A DNA stretch of 64,000 bases from Pyruvatibacter sp. (GCF_040219635.1 NZ_JAVJSC010000006.1:25750-89749); one strand, 5' to 3'. Counted from the stretch's first letter, positions 42,852-52,859 are shown. Numbers and translations are program-made. Notes: generated by a model from the sequence alone, not told the origin.

Positions 42852-43252
42852 GAGACGCCGCGCGTGCCTGGGCAACCGGGCGGCACCCTGATGCGGGCTC
42901 AGGGGCGCGGCGGATCACAGACCCGGCGAAGGTCGCCCGTGCCCTTCGCGCTGCCGGAGCCAAGGACGTTGCCACCCATGTTGAAGGCCAAGCTCATGAA
43001 GCGCTGCCGCCCGTCGAGATCGACGCGGACAATGCCGACGTGTTTGCGCTCTTCACAGCGAGCGAGACGCAGTGGGAGCGGCTGGTCATTGCCGGCCAGA
43101 AGAAAACCGTCATCGTGCGCACCGGGCTCTACTACGACCGCGTCGAAAGTGTTGCGCGGGCGCACGGCTTTGCCTGGAACGCCACGCTGCTGGGTGATCT
43201 GCGCATCATGGAAGCCGAAGCCATTGCCGCATGGTCACGGGAGGCGCGTTGA
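42848..43252 (+). CDS. Tail chaperone extension (T part of G-T; DUF1799-like)
   Basis: After the slip the frame encodes 134 residues, starting LRDAARAWATGRHPDAGSG and ending with ETQWERLVIAGQKKTVIVRTGLYYDRVESVARAHGF and LRIMEAEAIAAWSREAR. The end resembles DUF1799 proteins, found after tail chaperones in Mu-like phages. Fused to the upstream 139 residues it gives about 273 residues. An independent GTG start at 43040 is possible but has no good ribosome site. Confidence 0.78.
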   Translation: MRDAARAWATGRHPDAGSGARRITDPAKVARALRAAGAKDVATHVEGQAHEALPPVEIDADNADVFALFTASETQWERLVIAGQKKTVIVRTGLYYDRVESVARAHGFAWNATLLGDLRIMEAEAIAAWSREAR

Positions 43253-43280
43253 TGCCGCATGGTCACGGGAGGCGCGCTGA
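43225..43280 (+). repeat. Tandem 28-base duplication at the tape-measure start
   Basis: TGCCGCATGGTCACGGGAGG and the eight bases after it are present twice in tandem, 43225-43252 and 43253-43280, with one difference (GCGCGTTGA versus GCGCGCTGA). The second copy supplies the GGGAGG ribosome site of the tape measure gene. Confidence 0.85.
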
Positions 43281-46200
43281 TGGCTGAACGTATTGTCTCA
43301 CTGCGGGTGCGCGTTGAAGACGACGGCTCCGTCCGTGTACTGGGTCAGGTTGAAGACAGCATCGAAGGTGTGGGCCGGGCGGCCAAAACATCGTCGCGCG
43401 ATCAGGCCGGGCTCAACGCTGAAACAAAAAAGTTTGGTCCTGCCGCGAACGAAGCCCGCGACGGTGCGGTGCGGCTCAAGACAGCCCTGCAGCTGATCGG
43501 CGCGGTGGCGGTGGCCGCCGTGTTCCGCAATGCCCGCGAGGAAGCGCTGGCGTTCGGGCGCGGCATGGCGGAAGTCTCAACGCTGCTTGATGACACCAGC
43601 GTCATTCCGCAGCTCACCGCTGACGTTGAGCGTCTGGCTGTCCAGTACGGGCAGATGCCGCGCGCCCAGATCAAGGCGCTGTACGACATCATTTCTGCTG
43701 GCAGCACGAACGCCGCCGATGCGATTGCGGTGCTTACGGCGTCCAACAAGCTGGCGGTGGGCGGCGTCACGCAGGTGGACCGCGCAGCCGATGGCCTGAC
43801 CTCGACCCTGAATGCCTATGCGTCTGCGAACTACACAGCCGACCAGGTGTCAGACAAGTTTTTTGCCACCATGCGGATCGGCAAGACGACGATCGAGCAG
43901 ATTTCCGACTCGATCGGCAAGGTGGCCACCAATGCCGAGCAGACAGGCGTGCAGCTCGACGAGCTTTTGGCGGCCTATGCCACGCTGACATCGACGGGCA
44001 CACGCACCTCGACAGCGATGGAAGGTCTGCGGGCGGTCATTGCGTCAATCCTGAAGCCTTCGGAAGAAGCGCGCGAGCTGGCCGCCCAGCTTGGCATCGA
44101 GTTTGATGTGGCGGCGCTGCGCAGCAAGGGGCTGTCGGGCTTCCTTGCGGAGGTGGCTGACAAGACCGACGGTGCAGCGGACGCGATCGCCACGCTGTTC
44201 GGCGGTACCGAAGCGATCACGCCGGTGCTCAGCCTGGCAGGCGCACGGGCGGAGGCGTTCGCGGACAATCTGGAGACTGTGCGCAACTCGGCCGGTGAGA
44301 CCGACAAGGCCGTTGCGAAGATGTCAGAGAGCGCGGCATTCCTGCAGGACCAGTTCGATGCAACCATGGCCACCATCCAGCGCGGTGTTGGCGATGGTCT
44401 TGTCAAAGGCTTGTCGCCCGCACTTGCATCGGCCACCGAGAACGCTGAAGCGCTGAAAGCGGCCGCCGAGCGACTGGGCTTCGTGCTGGGCGAGTCGCTG
44501 GGCATCGCGTCCGAGACAGCGGCGTTGCTGCTGGACAATATCAACCTCGTCGAGGCAGCCGTCGGGGCGCTCATTGCCGTGCAGCTTGTGCGCTGGCTTG
44601 GGTCTGTCGCTGCGGCGTTTCTCAGCGCTCAGGCGGCAGCGGGTGGGTTCTTCGCGCTGCTGTCAGCACATCCAATCGGTGCGGTTGCCGCAGCTGTCGG
44701 TGCCCTGGTTGGCGCGTATATTCTGCTGACAAATGAAACCCACGAAGCCCGCAGCGCGCAGACTGATTACAACGCAGCGCTTGAGACGGCACGCGGACGG
44801 CTGGAAAGCCTTGCGACGGCTGAACAGAAGGCGGCGCTGGCCATTGCGGAACGCACCGTGCGGATGCGCGAATCGTCTTTGGTGGCCGCCGAGAACCGCC
44901 TTAATGCCCTGCAGCCCGGCGATGACCCAAGCGAGGCACTTGATCGTCTGGAGCGCGCGCGCGACGGCATTCAGGGCGCACGGCTGGACCTTGCCGCACT
45001 CTATGCCGAAATTGATGCCGGCACGGCCGCCGTCGCGGGCGCTGCCGGTGCCGGTGGCGGCAACAGCAACAGCCCGCTTGCCAAGCTCGACGAAGACGCG
45101 CAATCCCTGCTGGCGTCTCTGGACAATGTGGGTGCCGGCGTTGCCGCATATCGCGAAGGGCTGGCGGTGCTGGATACGGCGGTTGCGTCGGGCAGCATCA
45201 GCCAGGCGGAATACAATCTGCTGCTGGCCGAGCTCGACACCCGCCTCAAGGACACGCTGGGCAACGAGCCGGCCAACGCCGTGCGTGCCTGGGCGGATGC
45301 AACAGACGATCTCAACGACCGCACGCTGGTTCTGACGCAGCTTGAAGAGGCCCTTGGCGAGCGCACCGGCCGCCGCATCGAGCAGCTGGCGGTGTTGCGC
45401 GAAGGCATGGCCGAAGAGCTGCGGCTGATGGGCCTCAGTGAAGAACAGCGGCAGGTGGAACTGCTGACCCATGAGCTGCTGAACGCAGCCAGGGCGGCCG
45501 GCATCGATCTGACAGAAGAAGCGGCCCGTAACGAAGCCCGTGCGCACGTTGAGAAGATCGGCGCGATCGAAGCCCAGCGCGCGGCCCTCAACCGCAATCA
45601 GGAGTTGCTGCGGCGGTTCACCGGCGAGATTGAAACCGGCTTCAAGGACGCATTCAAGGAAGCCTTCCGCGAAGGTGAAGGCGGCTTCGACCGGTTGATG
45701 TCGAGCTTCGAAAACATGTTTCTGGACATGCTTGCGGAGCTCGCGTTTCAGGCGCTGGCACGGCCGATCATGGTGCCGATCGTGCAGGCGGTGGGCGGCG
45801 CGCTGGGCGTGTCGCAGGGCGGTATCGGCCAGGTGCTGGGAAATGCCGGGTTCGGCGTGCCTGGTACAACGGGGCCGACCGGGATCAACCTTGGCGGGGG
45901 TGGTGGGCTTGGCGGTGGGCTGGGCGATCTGGGTTCGCTGTTCAACGGCTTTTCGCAGTCACCCGGATTTATCAATGATTTCATTTTCGGCAGCACGGGG
46001 CAAAGTCTGGGACTTTCGTCGCTGGGAGCGGGTGGCATTGGTCCGGCCGCACCTACTGCGTTCGGCAATGCGCTTGGTAACCTGACATCTCCGGCCGGCG
46101 CGGCCGGGGGCTTTGCCGGCAACTTTCTGGGCAATGCCATCTTCGGCGGTGACCGGGGCATCGGTGCTGACATTGGCGGCTCGATCGGGGCGGTGGCCGG

Positions 46201-48403
46201 CAGCTTCATTCCCATTCCGTTTGTCGGCACAGCCATCGGCTCGCTGCTTGGCAACTTCATTGGCGGGCTGTTTGGTGGTGGGGGCGGTGACCCGATCGGG
46301 CATACCAACATTGCACTGTCCGGCAACCGCCTGACGGTGGGGGCGTCTGGTGCCGACAACGGCGCTGACCCGGCTGCAACCCAGCAGGCGGCGGCCGAGG
46401 CCGTGCAGCTCATCAACCAGATTGCCGATCAGCTGGGTCTCGACATCATCGGCACTGTGGGTGCAGCGTCGGTCGGCCAGGGTGGCGCACCGGGACCGGC
46501 CTCGGCCCAGCAGGCGGTGGATGCCTTCTTTGCCAATGCCCCGCAGAACCTGCGCGGCGAGACGGCCGCCATCAACAGGATCATCGCGGAAGGCGGCGGG
46601 GTTGAAACGCTGGCCACGCGCATTGCCGAAGTGCGCGACCTTGAACAGATTTTGGCGGCCATGTCATTCGAAGATCCGCTTGAAGGTCTGACCCAAACCG
46701 AGGCAGCCATCCGCACGCTGACAGACGAGATGGCCAGCCTGCGTCAACGCGCGCTTGCGGTGGGGCTGGCGATTGACACCATCAACGAGTACGAGGCGCG
46801 CCAGCTTGAGGCGATGCGCACGGGCTTTGATGAAAATACCTTCGACAGCATTTTGTCTGCCACCGATCCCGTACGATACGCTTGGGAACGGCTGATGGAC
46901 AATCAGGAGCTGCGTCTGCGCGATGCGATTGCGCTGGGTGCGGACCTTGCGGCGGCCGAACATCTGAACCTGCTTGAGCGCTCCGCCTTTGTGGCGCAGC
47001 TGGGCGAACGCGAGCGCGAGCGCCTCAATGAGCTGCTTGGGCTGAACGATGATCTGGCTTACCAGATCGGTGCGAGCCGCAGCGCCCTTGGCCTGCTCGC
47101 CCAGGACCAGAGCCGCGCCATGCAGACGGCGGCCGGTGAAGCGCGGCAGCTGGCTGACAGTTTGCGCAGCTTTGCGGTGTCAAGCCGCGACGCGGTGTTT
47201 GCGCTGCGGGTCGGCGGGGCCTCGCCGCTGTCGCCGGAGACGCAGCGCTTGGAACTGTTTGACCGGCTCAATGCGCTGGCGACAGATGCGTTTGAGAACG
47301 GTAATACGTCGGCCCTGCAGGCGTTGCCGCAGGTAGCGGCGCAATTCATTGACGCCAGCCGGGCGTACTTTGCAGACAGCCAGCTGTTCAATGCGGACTT
47401 TGACTTTGCCACCGGGCTGCTTGAACAGGCAGCGGCGGTGGCAGAAGCGCAGGCTGATCTGGCTGATGCCGATGCGTCGTTGCTGGAAAGCCAGCTTGAT
47501 GTGCTGTCGGAGATCTTGGTTGCTCTTCAGTCAACCTCGCCGGATGCCACATTGCTGGAAGCGCAGCTGGCTGAACTCAGTGCGCTGACCGGGGAAAGCA
47601 CGCCGCTCTATGCAGCGCTTGCAGACCTTGTGGCGCTGACCGCCACCGACCAGACATCGGCGATCGAGGCAGAGGCGGCGCGGCTGGCATCTGAGCGTAT
47701 GAGCGCTATTGAAGCGGCCTCCGCTGAACGCATTGCGGCCGCACAGGCCGAGGCAGACCGGCGTGCGGCGGCTGCAGAAGCACAGGCGGCAGCGCGGGTG
47801 GCGGCGGCTGAGGCAGCCCTTGCCGAGCAGGTGCGTGCCAATGCGGCCAACGAGGCGCTGGCTGCGTTGCCGGGCATTATTGAACAGTTCACCACACGCT
47901 ATTCGGCCAGCGATCAGGAACGCACGCTGGTCAATGTGAATGCCGTCATGGCCACGGCCGAGTTTGCGCTTGCCCGTTCGATTGATCCTGAACGCGCCTT
48001 TGCAGCGCTTGGCATGGCTGTGCCCGCAGGTTTTTCCGGCGGCGGCCACGTGCTGGGTGCCGGCACATCGACCAGCGACAGCATTCCGGCGCGGCTGTCG
48101 CATGGCGAGTACGTCATTCGCGCCGCTGCGGTGGACCAGTATGGCCCGGCGTTCCTCGACCAGGTGAATGCCGGGGCGCTGGGCGTTGCCAGCGGCGGCG
48201 GCGATGCATCAGGCATATTGAAAGCGCTTGGTGACATTGCCCTGCGCATGGAGCGGGTTGAGCAGGCTGTGCTGTCGGCCGGTGATGGCACCATCGGTGC
48301 CATTGAGGATGGCAATGCCACCCGCGAGATCATCCGCCGCGACAACGAACAGACCAATTTCATGCTGCGCCGCGACGCCGGCCGCCGGGGCGCGCGCTCA
48401 TGA
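43280..48403 (+). CDS. Tail tape measure protein
   Basis: 1707 residues from ATG 43280. The first 350 residues match the phage tail tape measure core (FGRGMAEVSTLLDDTSVIPQLTADVERLA, and AADAIAVLTASNKLAVGGVTQVDRAADGLTSTLNAY). Transmembrane-like helices follow near 430-480 (VEAAVGALIAVQLVRWLGS). A glycine-rich middle is seen (about 840-1010). Long Ala/Glu coiled coils precede a conserved late motif, FSGGGHVLGAGTSTSDSIPARLSHGEYVIRA. Its length sets the tail length, roughly 250 nm by the usual 0.15 nm per residue. Confidence 0.94.
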   Translation: MAERIVSLRVRVEDDGSVRVLGQVEDSIEGVGRAAKTSSRDQAGLNAETKKFGPAANEARDGAVRLKTALQLIGAVAVAAVFRNAREEALAFGRGMAEVSTLLDDTSVIPQLTADVERLAVQYGQMPRAQIKALYDIISAGSTNAADAIAVLTASNKLAVGGVTQVDRAADGLTSTLNAYASANYTADQVSDKFFATMRIGKTTIEQISDSIGKVATNAEQTGVQLDELLAAYATLTSTGTRTSTAMEGLRAVIASILKPSEEARELAAQLGIEFDVAALRSKGLSGFLAEVADKTDGAADAIATLFGGTEAITPVLSLAGARAEAFADNLETVRNSAGETDKAVAKMSESAAFLQDQFDATMATIQRGVGDGLVKGLSPALASATENAEALKAAAERLGFVLGESLGIASETAALLLDNINLVEAAVGALIAVQLVRWLGSVAAAFLSAQAAAGGFFALLSAHPIGAVAAAVGALVGAYILLTNETHEARSAQTDYNAALETARGRLESLATAEQKAALAIAERTVRMRESSLVAAENRLNALQPGDDPSEALDRLERARDGIQGARLDLAALYAEIDAGTAAVAGAAGAGGGNSNSPLAKLDEDAQSLLASLDNVGAGVAAYREGLAVLDTAVASGSISQAEYNLLLAELDTRLKDTLGNEPANAVRAWADATDDLNDRTLVLTQLEEALGERTGRRIEQLAVLREGMAEELRLMGLSEEQRQVELLTHELLNAARAAGIDLTEEAARNEARAHVEKIGAIEAQRAALNRNQELLRRFTGEIETGFKDAFKEAFREGEGGFDRLMSSFENMFLDMLAELAFQALARPIMVPIVQAVGGALGVSQGGIGQVLGNAGFGVPGTTGPTGINLGGGGGLGGGLGDLGSLFNGFSQSPGFINDFIFGSTGQSLGLSSLGAGGIGPAAPTAFGNALGNLTSPAGAAGGFAGNFLGNAIFGGDRGIGADIGGSIGAVAGSFIPIPFVGTAIGSLLGNFIGGLFGGGGGDPIGHTNIALSGNRLTVGASGADNGADPAATQQAAAEAVQLINQIADQLGLDIIGTVGAASVGQGGAPGPASAQQAVDAFFANAPQNLRGETAAINRIIAEGGGVETLATRIAEVRDLEQILAAMSFEDPLEGLTQTEAAIRTLTDEMASLRQRALAVGLAIDTINEYEARQLEAMRTGFDENTFDSILSATDPVRYAWERLMDNQELRLRDAIALGADLAAAEHLNLLERSAFVAQLGERERERLNELLGLNDDLAYQIGASRSALGLLAQDQSRAMQTAAGEARQLADSLRSFAVSSRDAVFALRVGGASPLSPETQRLELFDRLNALATDAFENGNTSALQALPQVAAQFIDASRAYFADSQLFNADFDFATGLLEQAAAVAEAQADLADADASLLESQLDVLSEILVALQSTSPDATLLEAQLAELSALTGESTPLYAALADLVALTATDQTSAIEAEAARLASERMSAIEAASAERIAAAQAEADRRAAAAEAQAAARVAAAEAALAEQVRANAANEALAALPGIIEQFTTRYSASDQERTLVNVNAVMATAEFALARSIDPERAFAALGMAVPAGFSGGGHVLGAGTSTSDSIPARLSHGEYVIRAAAVDQYGPAFLDQVNAGALGVASGGGDASGILKALGDIALRMERVEQAVLSAGDGTIGAIEDGNATREIIRRDNEQTNFMLRRDAGRRGARS

Positions 48404-49974
48404 GCATCAGGGTCATTCTGGCAGAACTCGTGGTTGCGCGCGCTGATACCGGCGCTGAAACCACACTGTATTTTTCCGATATGCCGATGCGGCCGTTCCG
48501 GTCTGATGATGCGGACCGGCCCGACCAGGCGTATGACCCGCGCCTGATTGACCCGGCGAACGTGGCGCGCGAACTGTCGCTTGATCTGGCGCGGTTTGAA
48601 GGCACGGTGGCGGGCGGCAGCATGGTGCTGAGCAATGCCGACGGTGCCCTCAATTATCTGCGCGGCTACGTGCCGGGACGGTTGAGCCTGTATTGGGGCG
48701 CGGCGGGGGATGCCTTTTCAACCTTTGTGCCGCTGCTTGTGGGGCGCGCCGGGCCGCCTGACTTTCGATTGTCGGCGTCGTCACCGGGGCGGCTGGCCAT
48801 CCCCGTCTATGACCTGCGCGCTGAACTGGATAGTCCCCTGCAGGGTACTACCTATGCCGGCACCAACAACGGCGCCGGGTCGGGCTATGAAGGCACGGAA
48901 GATGATTTGAAGGGGCTTCCAAAGCCCCTGGCGCTGGGTGATCTCACCCGCGCGAACATTCCCGGCCGGGCCGCCAATGTGCAGGACCTGGTCGATCAGC
49001 TGCACGATGGCAAAATCGAGGGTGTGACCGCCATTTACAACGGCGGCGGCGACGCCGGGCTGACGCTGAACGGCACATCCACCGGAGTCGCGTTTGATGA
49101 CGTGGCGCTGACCGCTACCGAATATGAAGACGACCGGGCGCGCGGTCTGGTGAAGCGCGGCGGCGTGCTGGCCAATATCGTGACCTATGATCTCAAGGGC
49201 GCGGCCGACACTGTTTTTGGTGATGGCTATGACGACACGGCCGGGCCGCTGATCAAGCGGGTGCTGGCGATGAAGGGCATTACCGGGACTGCCATCGGTG
49301 CCTCCTTCGGCACACTGAACGCGACGCAGAAAATGGGTCTGTGGCTTGATACCGAGGTCACGGCGCTGGAAGCCGTTGACGCGCTTGCAGCCTCGATCGG
49401 CGGCTTTGCCCTGCCGGACCGCACGGGCACGTGGCAGGTGGCCGTAGTGCGGGCACCGGCGGGCAACCCGGTGCTGACACTGTTGGATGACGACATCATT
49501 GATATTGCGCCCGACCAGGCGGAAAGCGGCGTGCCGGTGGGCGAGGTGTCTGTGCTCTATGCGCGCAATTACACGGTGATGCGCCGCGCAGACATGCAGG
49601 CGTCTGTGCACGGCACGGACCGGGAAGCCTATGTGTCGCGCGAATGGCGGCGCGCGACCGCTGTGAGTGCCACCACCAAGGCGCGCTGGCCGGACAGTTA
49701 TTCGGTGGATTTGCTGACCGGGCTGGTAAGTGCTGCGGAGGCCCAGGCATTGGCCGACGACGTGCTGGCGCTGCTGGGGCCGCGTGCCGACGGCACGCCT
49801 CGTGAAGCGTTCCTGATCCAGTGCGAGATGACGCCTGCACGGCTGGCGCTTGAGCTGGGCAGCGAGGTGCATGTGACTGACGCGCGGGCCGGCATTGATG
49901 CGGACATGATTTTGATGGCGGTGCGGCCGACGTCGCCGCAACGCCATCTGATGACCTTGAGGGTGTATGGCTGA
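48400..49974 (+). CDS. Tail tip / distal tail protein
   Basis: 524 residues. It starts MSIRVILAELVVARADTGAETTLYFSD, and has DPANVARELSLDLARFEGTVAGG and long strand-rich parts; the end EVHVTDARAGIDADMILMAVRPTSPQRHLMTL resembles hub-type tail proteins that follow the tape measure in D3112/B3-like phages. It overlaps its neighbours at both ends (ATGA). The exact role in the tip is inferred from position. Confidence 0.8.
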   Translation: MSIRVILAELVVARADTGAETTLYFSDMPMRPFRSDDADRPDQAYDPRLIDPANVARELSLDLARFEGTVAGGSMVLSNADGALNYLRGYVPGRLSLYWGAAGDAFSTFVPLLVGRAGPPDFRLSASSPGRLAIPVYDLRAELDSPLQGTTYAGTNNGAGSGYEGTEDDLKGLPKPLALGDLTRANIPGRAANVQDLVDQLHDGKIEGVTAIYNGGGDAGLTLNGTSTGVAFDDVALTATEYEDDRARGLVKRGGVLANIVTYDLKGAADTVFGDGYDDTAGPLIKRVLAMKGITGTAIGASFGTLNATQKMGLWLDTEVTALEAVDALAASIGGFALPDRTGTWQVAVVRAPAGNPVLTLLDDDIIDIAPDQAESGVPVGEVSVLYARNYTVMRRADMQASVHGTDREAYVSREWRRATAVSATTKARWPDSYSVDLLTGLVSAAEAQALADDVLALLGPRADGTPREAFLIQCEMTPARLALELGSEVHVTDARAGIDADMILMAVRPTSPQRHLMTLRVYG

Positions 49975-50837
49975 TGGCTGATCGCAAGGGACGGTTTTAT
50001 TCGACCAACTTCGCGCTTGACGCCACGCTGTCGGGCGGCGGCTGGGCGGGCGCATTGCCGCTCGACAACATGAAGACGCCGCTGCTGGCCTCGCAGCCGG
50101 CGCGCTCGGCCAGTCTTGATACGGACGATACGCAGTTTGATGTGGCGTTCGGGCGGGTGCGCAAGCTGTCGATCGTTGCGGCGCTGGCCACCAACATCAC
50201 GTCGGGTGCCACCTACCGTCTGCGGCTGTCGCAGTCAGACAGTTTTGACGCGCCTCAATATGACAGCGGATGGGTGCAGGCGTACCCGTCGCTGTTTTCG
50301 TCGGCGGCGCTTGACTGGGAAGAAGAAAACTGGTGGACCGGCCAGCCGGTAGAGGGGGACATCGCGCCCTATAACCGCAATGTGTTTGTGCTGCTGGACC
50401 CGCCGGTGCAGGCAACCCACGCACGCCTTGAAGTGCTGGACCCGTCCAACCCGGACCTTGCGCTGGACATCGGCCATCTGTTTGCCGCCGGTGGCGTGCA
50501 GCCGGAGTTCAATTTCAATTTCGGCACCCCGCGCGGTTTGCGCACGCGCACGCTCAGGGATGAAACGCCATCCGGCCGGGCGGTGTTTGACCGCCGCCCG
50601 CTGCAGCGGGTGATCCGCGTTGATTACGACGCCCTGAGCAAGAACGAGGCGGTGATTTTTCAGGATGCGGCTGCGCGCAACGACATTGAAGACCCGGTGG
50701 TTTTTGTGCCTGACCCCGGTGATACGGCAAACCTTTTTCGCGAAGCCTTTCTGGGTCGCTTTGCACAGCTTCCCGACCGGGTGCCCCGTGCGGCCGGCCA
50801 CTCAACACAGCTGCAAATTGAAGAGGTGATTTCATGA
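49974..50837 (+). CDS. Tail structural protein, beta-rich
   Basis: 287 residues, with RKLSIVAALATNITSGATYRLRLSQSDSF, VQATHARLEVLDPSNPDLALDIGHLFAAGG and KNEAVIFQDAAARNDIEDPVVFVPDPGD. This is a pattern of beta-sandwich tail proteins located between hub and fibre genes. It overlaps the fibre gene start by four bases. No precise family name is offered. Confidence 0.77.
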   Translation: MADRKGRFYSTNFALDATLSGGGWAGALPLDNMKTPLLASQPARSASLDTDDTQFDVAFGRVRKLSIVAALATNITSGATYRLRLSQSDSFDAPQYDSGWVQAYPSLFSSAALDWEEENWWTGQPVEGDIAPYNRNVFVLLDPPVQATHARLEVLDPSNPDLALDIGHLFAAGGVQPEFNFNFGTPRGLRTRTLRDETPSGRAVFDRRPLQRVIRVDYDALSKNEAVIFQDAAARNDIEDPVVFVPDPGDTANLFREAFLGRFAQLPDRVPRAAGHSTQLQIEEVIS

Positions 50838-52408
50838 CCGTTCAACAATCCATTGACAGGTTGAAGGATGGGCACTGGAACTCGGACCCGGTGAACGGCG
50901 CCACCAATCCCGGCGGTATGGGTGCCGACGGGCACCGGGTCAATTTTCCCGCAGCGCTCGCGGATGTGGGTGTGGCCGCACAGGAGGCAGGCGACAAGGC
51001 GGCGGTTGCTGTGCAGGCAAAAGATGATGCCGAAACAGCGCGTGATGTGACGACGGCCGCGCGGGATGTCACGACGGATGCCCGTGATGTTGCCGTTGCG
51101 GCAAAAGACGATGCTGTAGCGGCAGCGGGGTCGCTGACCTATGCCAGCCAGGCGCAAGCCGAAGCGGGGACGGCCGACAACAGGCTGATGTCGCCGCTGC
51201 GCCATAAACAGGCGGTTGATGACCGGTTGGCCAGTGAGGCGGAAGCCGAGGCGGGGACGGCCGACGACAAGCTGATGACGCCGCTGCGCACGGCACAGGC
51301 GGTTGAGCACGCGACCGACGAGAGGTTGGCCAGTGAGGCGGAAGCCGAGGCAGGGACGGCCGACGACAAGCTGATGACGCCGCTGCGTACGGCACAGGCG
51401 GTCGAGCACGCCACCGACGAAAGGTTGGCCAGTGAGGCGGAAGCCGAGGAGGGGACGGCCGATGACAAGCTGATGTCGCCGTTGCGTACAGCGCAGGCCA
51501 TCAGTGCCCAAACAACCCTGCCTGCGGCGCCGGACGCCGGTGGCTTTTTGCGTCGCAACGATGGCGGTACGGCTTACGAAACGCTTGCACCTTTGGCAGC
51601 GCGGGTGGCCCTGGGGGCTGTGGCGGCGGCCTACACCTCGCGCGCAAACGCTTTTTCGCTGATCGTCGGGCATGACGGCGGCGGGTCGCTGCTTGATCTG
51701 GATGCGCCCGCACAGACAATCAGCCTGCCGGAGCTTGATGATGTGAACAACGGCTGGACGCACATTATCCATGCGATCGGCGCGCCGTCAGGCTTTCAGA
51801 CGGCCTATGTGGATACGGCGGTCGCGGCTGACAAAATCCTTTATCGCGGCACCGAAACCGACCGGCTTTATCTGTTGGGCGGTGGCGAGACTTTCCGGTT
51901 TACGGCGGTGGAACTGCCCGCCAAGACCGTGTGGCTGTGTGAAATCATGCAGCAGCCCGCGCCGGAGCATCTGTATCTGCGCCGCACCCGAAGCGGCGGT
52001 GCGGCCTGGGCCAACAGCACTACATCGTGGAGCGCCGGCACGACAAATCAGGATACCGGCAGCAGCAATGCGCAGGCTTTCAGTGTGCTGGCGTCAACGT
52101 TTGGGTTTGCGGCGCCGTGTTCGGGGCTGTGGCACATCGAGGCGGGTATGTATTTCGACCCGGTTGCTCCGGGCGGGGGGACAGCCGGGCGAGCTGAGGC
52201 AACCTTGTTCAAAAATGCCAGTGCGGAACTGGCACCGGGGCTGATGCGGTCGCGCAGATTTCAAGTCAATTTGGGAAGTCTAATTTTTGAGACCATCCGC
52301 GGGCTGGCGACGGGCGATACAGCGGAAGTGCAATTTCGAACGTCAATATCAACACTTTTGACCTGGCCTGAATACGACATTTTCACAGCCCGGCTTCTGG
52401 AGCGATAG
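50834..52408 (+). CDS. Tail fibre protein with tandem repeats
   Basis: 524 residues. The N-terminal part (MTVQQSIDRLKDGHWNSDPVNGATNPGGMG) is followed by an Ala/Asp-rich coiled coil and then 33-residue repeats with the core AEAEAGTADDKLMTPLRTAQAV, common in phage fibre stalks. The C-terminal half (from about residue 280) is a beta-rich head with C1q/TNF-like look (FSVLASTFGFAAPCSGLWHIEAGMYFDP), probably the receptor-binding end. Confidence 0.88.
   Translation: MTVQQSIDRLKDGHWNSDPVNGATNPGGMGADGHRVNFPAALADVGVAAQEAGDKAAVAVQAKDDAETARDVTTAARDVTTDARDVAVAAKDDAVAAAGSLTYASQAQAEAGTADNRLMSPLRHKQAVDDRLASEAEAEAGTADDKLMTPLRTAQAVEHATDERLASEAEAEAGTADDKLMTPLRTAQAVEHATDERLASEAEAEEGTADDKLMSPLRTAQAISAQTTLPAAPDAGGFLRRNDGGTAYETLAPLAARVALGAVAAAYTSRANAFSLIVGHDGGGSLLDLDAPAQTISLPELDDVNNGWTHIIHAIGAPSGFQTAYVDTAVAADKILYRGTETDRLYLLGGGETFRFTAVELPAKTVWLCEIMQQPAPEHLYLRRTRSGGAAWANSTTSWSAGTTNQDTGSSNAQAFSVLASTFGFAAPCSGLWHIEAGMYFDPVAPGGGTAGRAEATLFKNASAELAPGLMRSRRFQVNLGSLIFETIRGLATGDTAEVQFRTSISTLLTWPEYDIFTARLLER
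51144..51504 (+). repeat. 99-base tandem repeats in the fibre gene
   Basis: Units starting CCAGTGAGGCGGAAGCCGAG lie at 51231, 51330 and 51429 (period 99 bases, 33 codons). A shortened, more diverged unit precedes them at 51144. The copies are almost identical in DNA, so unit number can change easily and alter the fibre length. Confidence 0.88.
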
Positions 52409-52409
52409 C

Positions 52410-52856
52410 ATGGACAAGTTTGATTTCATTGATGATGTGCTCGCCACACTGCATCCCGGCATCCGGCAGGATATTGATTATCTGTGGATCACGCGTGATG
52501 GCGACGGGCGGCTTGAAAACTGGAACGCTGTGGATTTCGGCGCGCTGGACTGGCCAGCGGTGCAGGCCGCTTGCGAAGCGCACTTGCACGCAGCCCAGGT
52601 GATGGCTGTGAAGGTTGAAGCCGGCCGCCGCATTCTGGCCCGCTATCCTGAATGGGAGCAGCACAACATGCTGGCACGGGCGGCCGCGTTGACCGACGTC
52701 GGCCGGGCCAACTGGACAGCTGAGCAACAGCAGCTGTCGGACGACCTGCATGCCCGTTGGGCGTGGGTAGCAGCAGTGCGCGCGCGCTCAAACGAGATCG
52801 AGGTCATGGACCCGCTGCCTGAAGATGTGCGTGACGACACGCTGTGGCCGGCGTGA
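52410..52856 (+). CDS. Small protein after fibre, possible fibre chaperone
   Basis: 148 residues, beginning one base after the fibre stop. MDKFDFIDDVLATLHPGIRQDIDYLWITRDGDGRLENWN is followed by helical parts, with LARYPEWEQHNMLARAAALT and WTAEQQQLSDDLHARWAWVAAVRARSNEIEVMDPLPEDV. The Trp-rich helical end resembles tail fibre assembly proteins in position and size. The name stays tentative. Confidence 0.7.
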   Translation: MDKFDFIDDVLATLHPGIRQDIDYLWITRDGDGRLENWNAVDFGALDWPAVQAACEAHLHAAQVMAVKVEAGRRILARYPEWEQHNMLARAAALTDVGRANWTAEQQQLSDDLHARWAWVAAVRARSNEIEVMDPLPEDVRDDTLWPA

Positions 52857-52859
52857 GCG

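Noticed and set aside
48781..50055. 424-codon reverse open frame across the tail hub gene
   Set aside because: Arg/His/Gln-rich shadow of the forward gene without a start signal.
51144..51504. Regular repeats that might be taken for a CRISPR array
   Set aside because: The units are contiguous 99-base coding repeats in phase with the fibre frame, with no distinct spacers and no cas genes.
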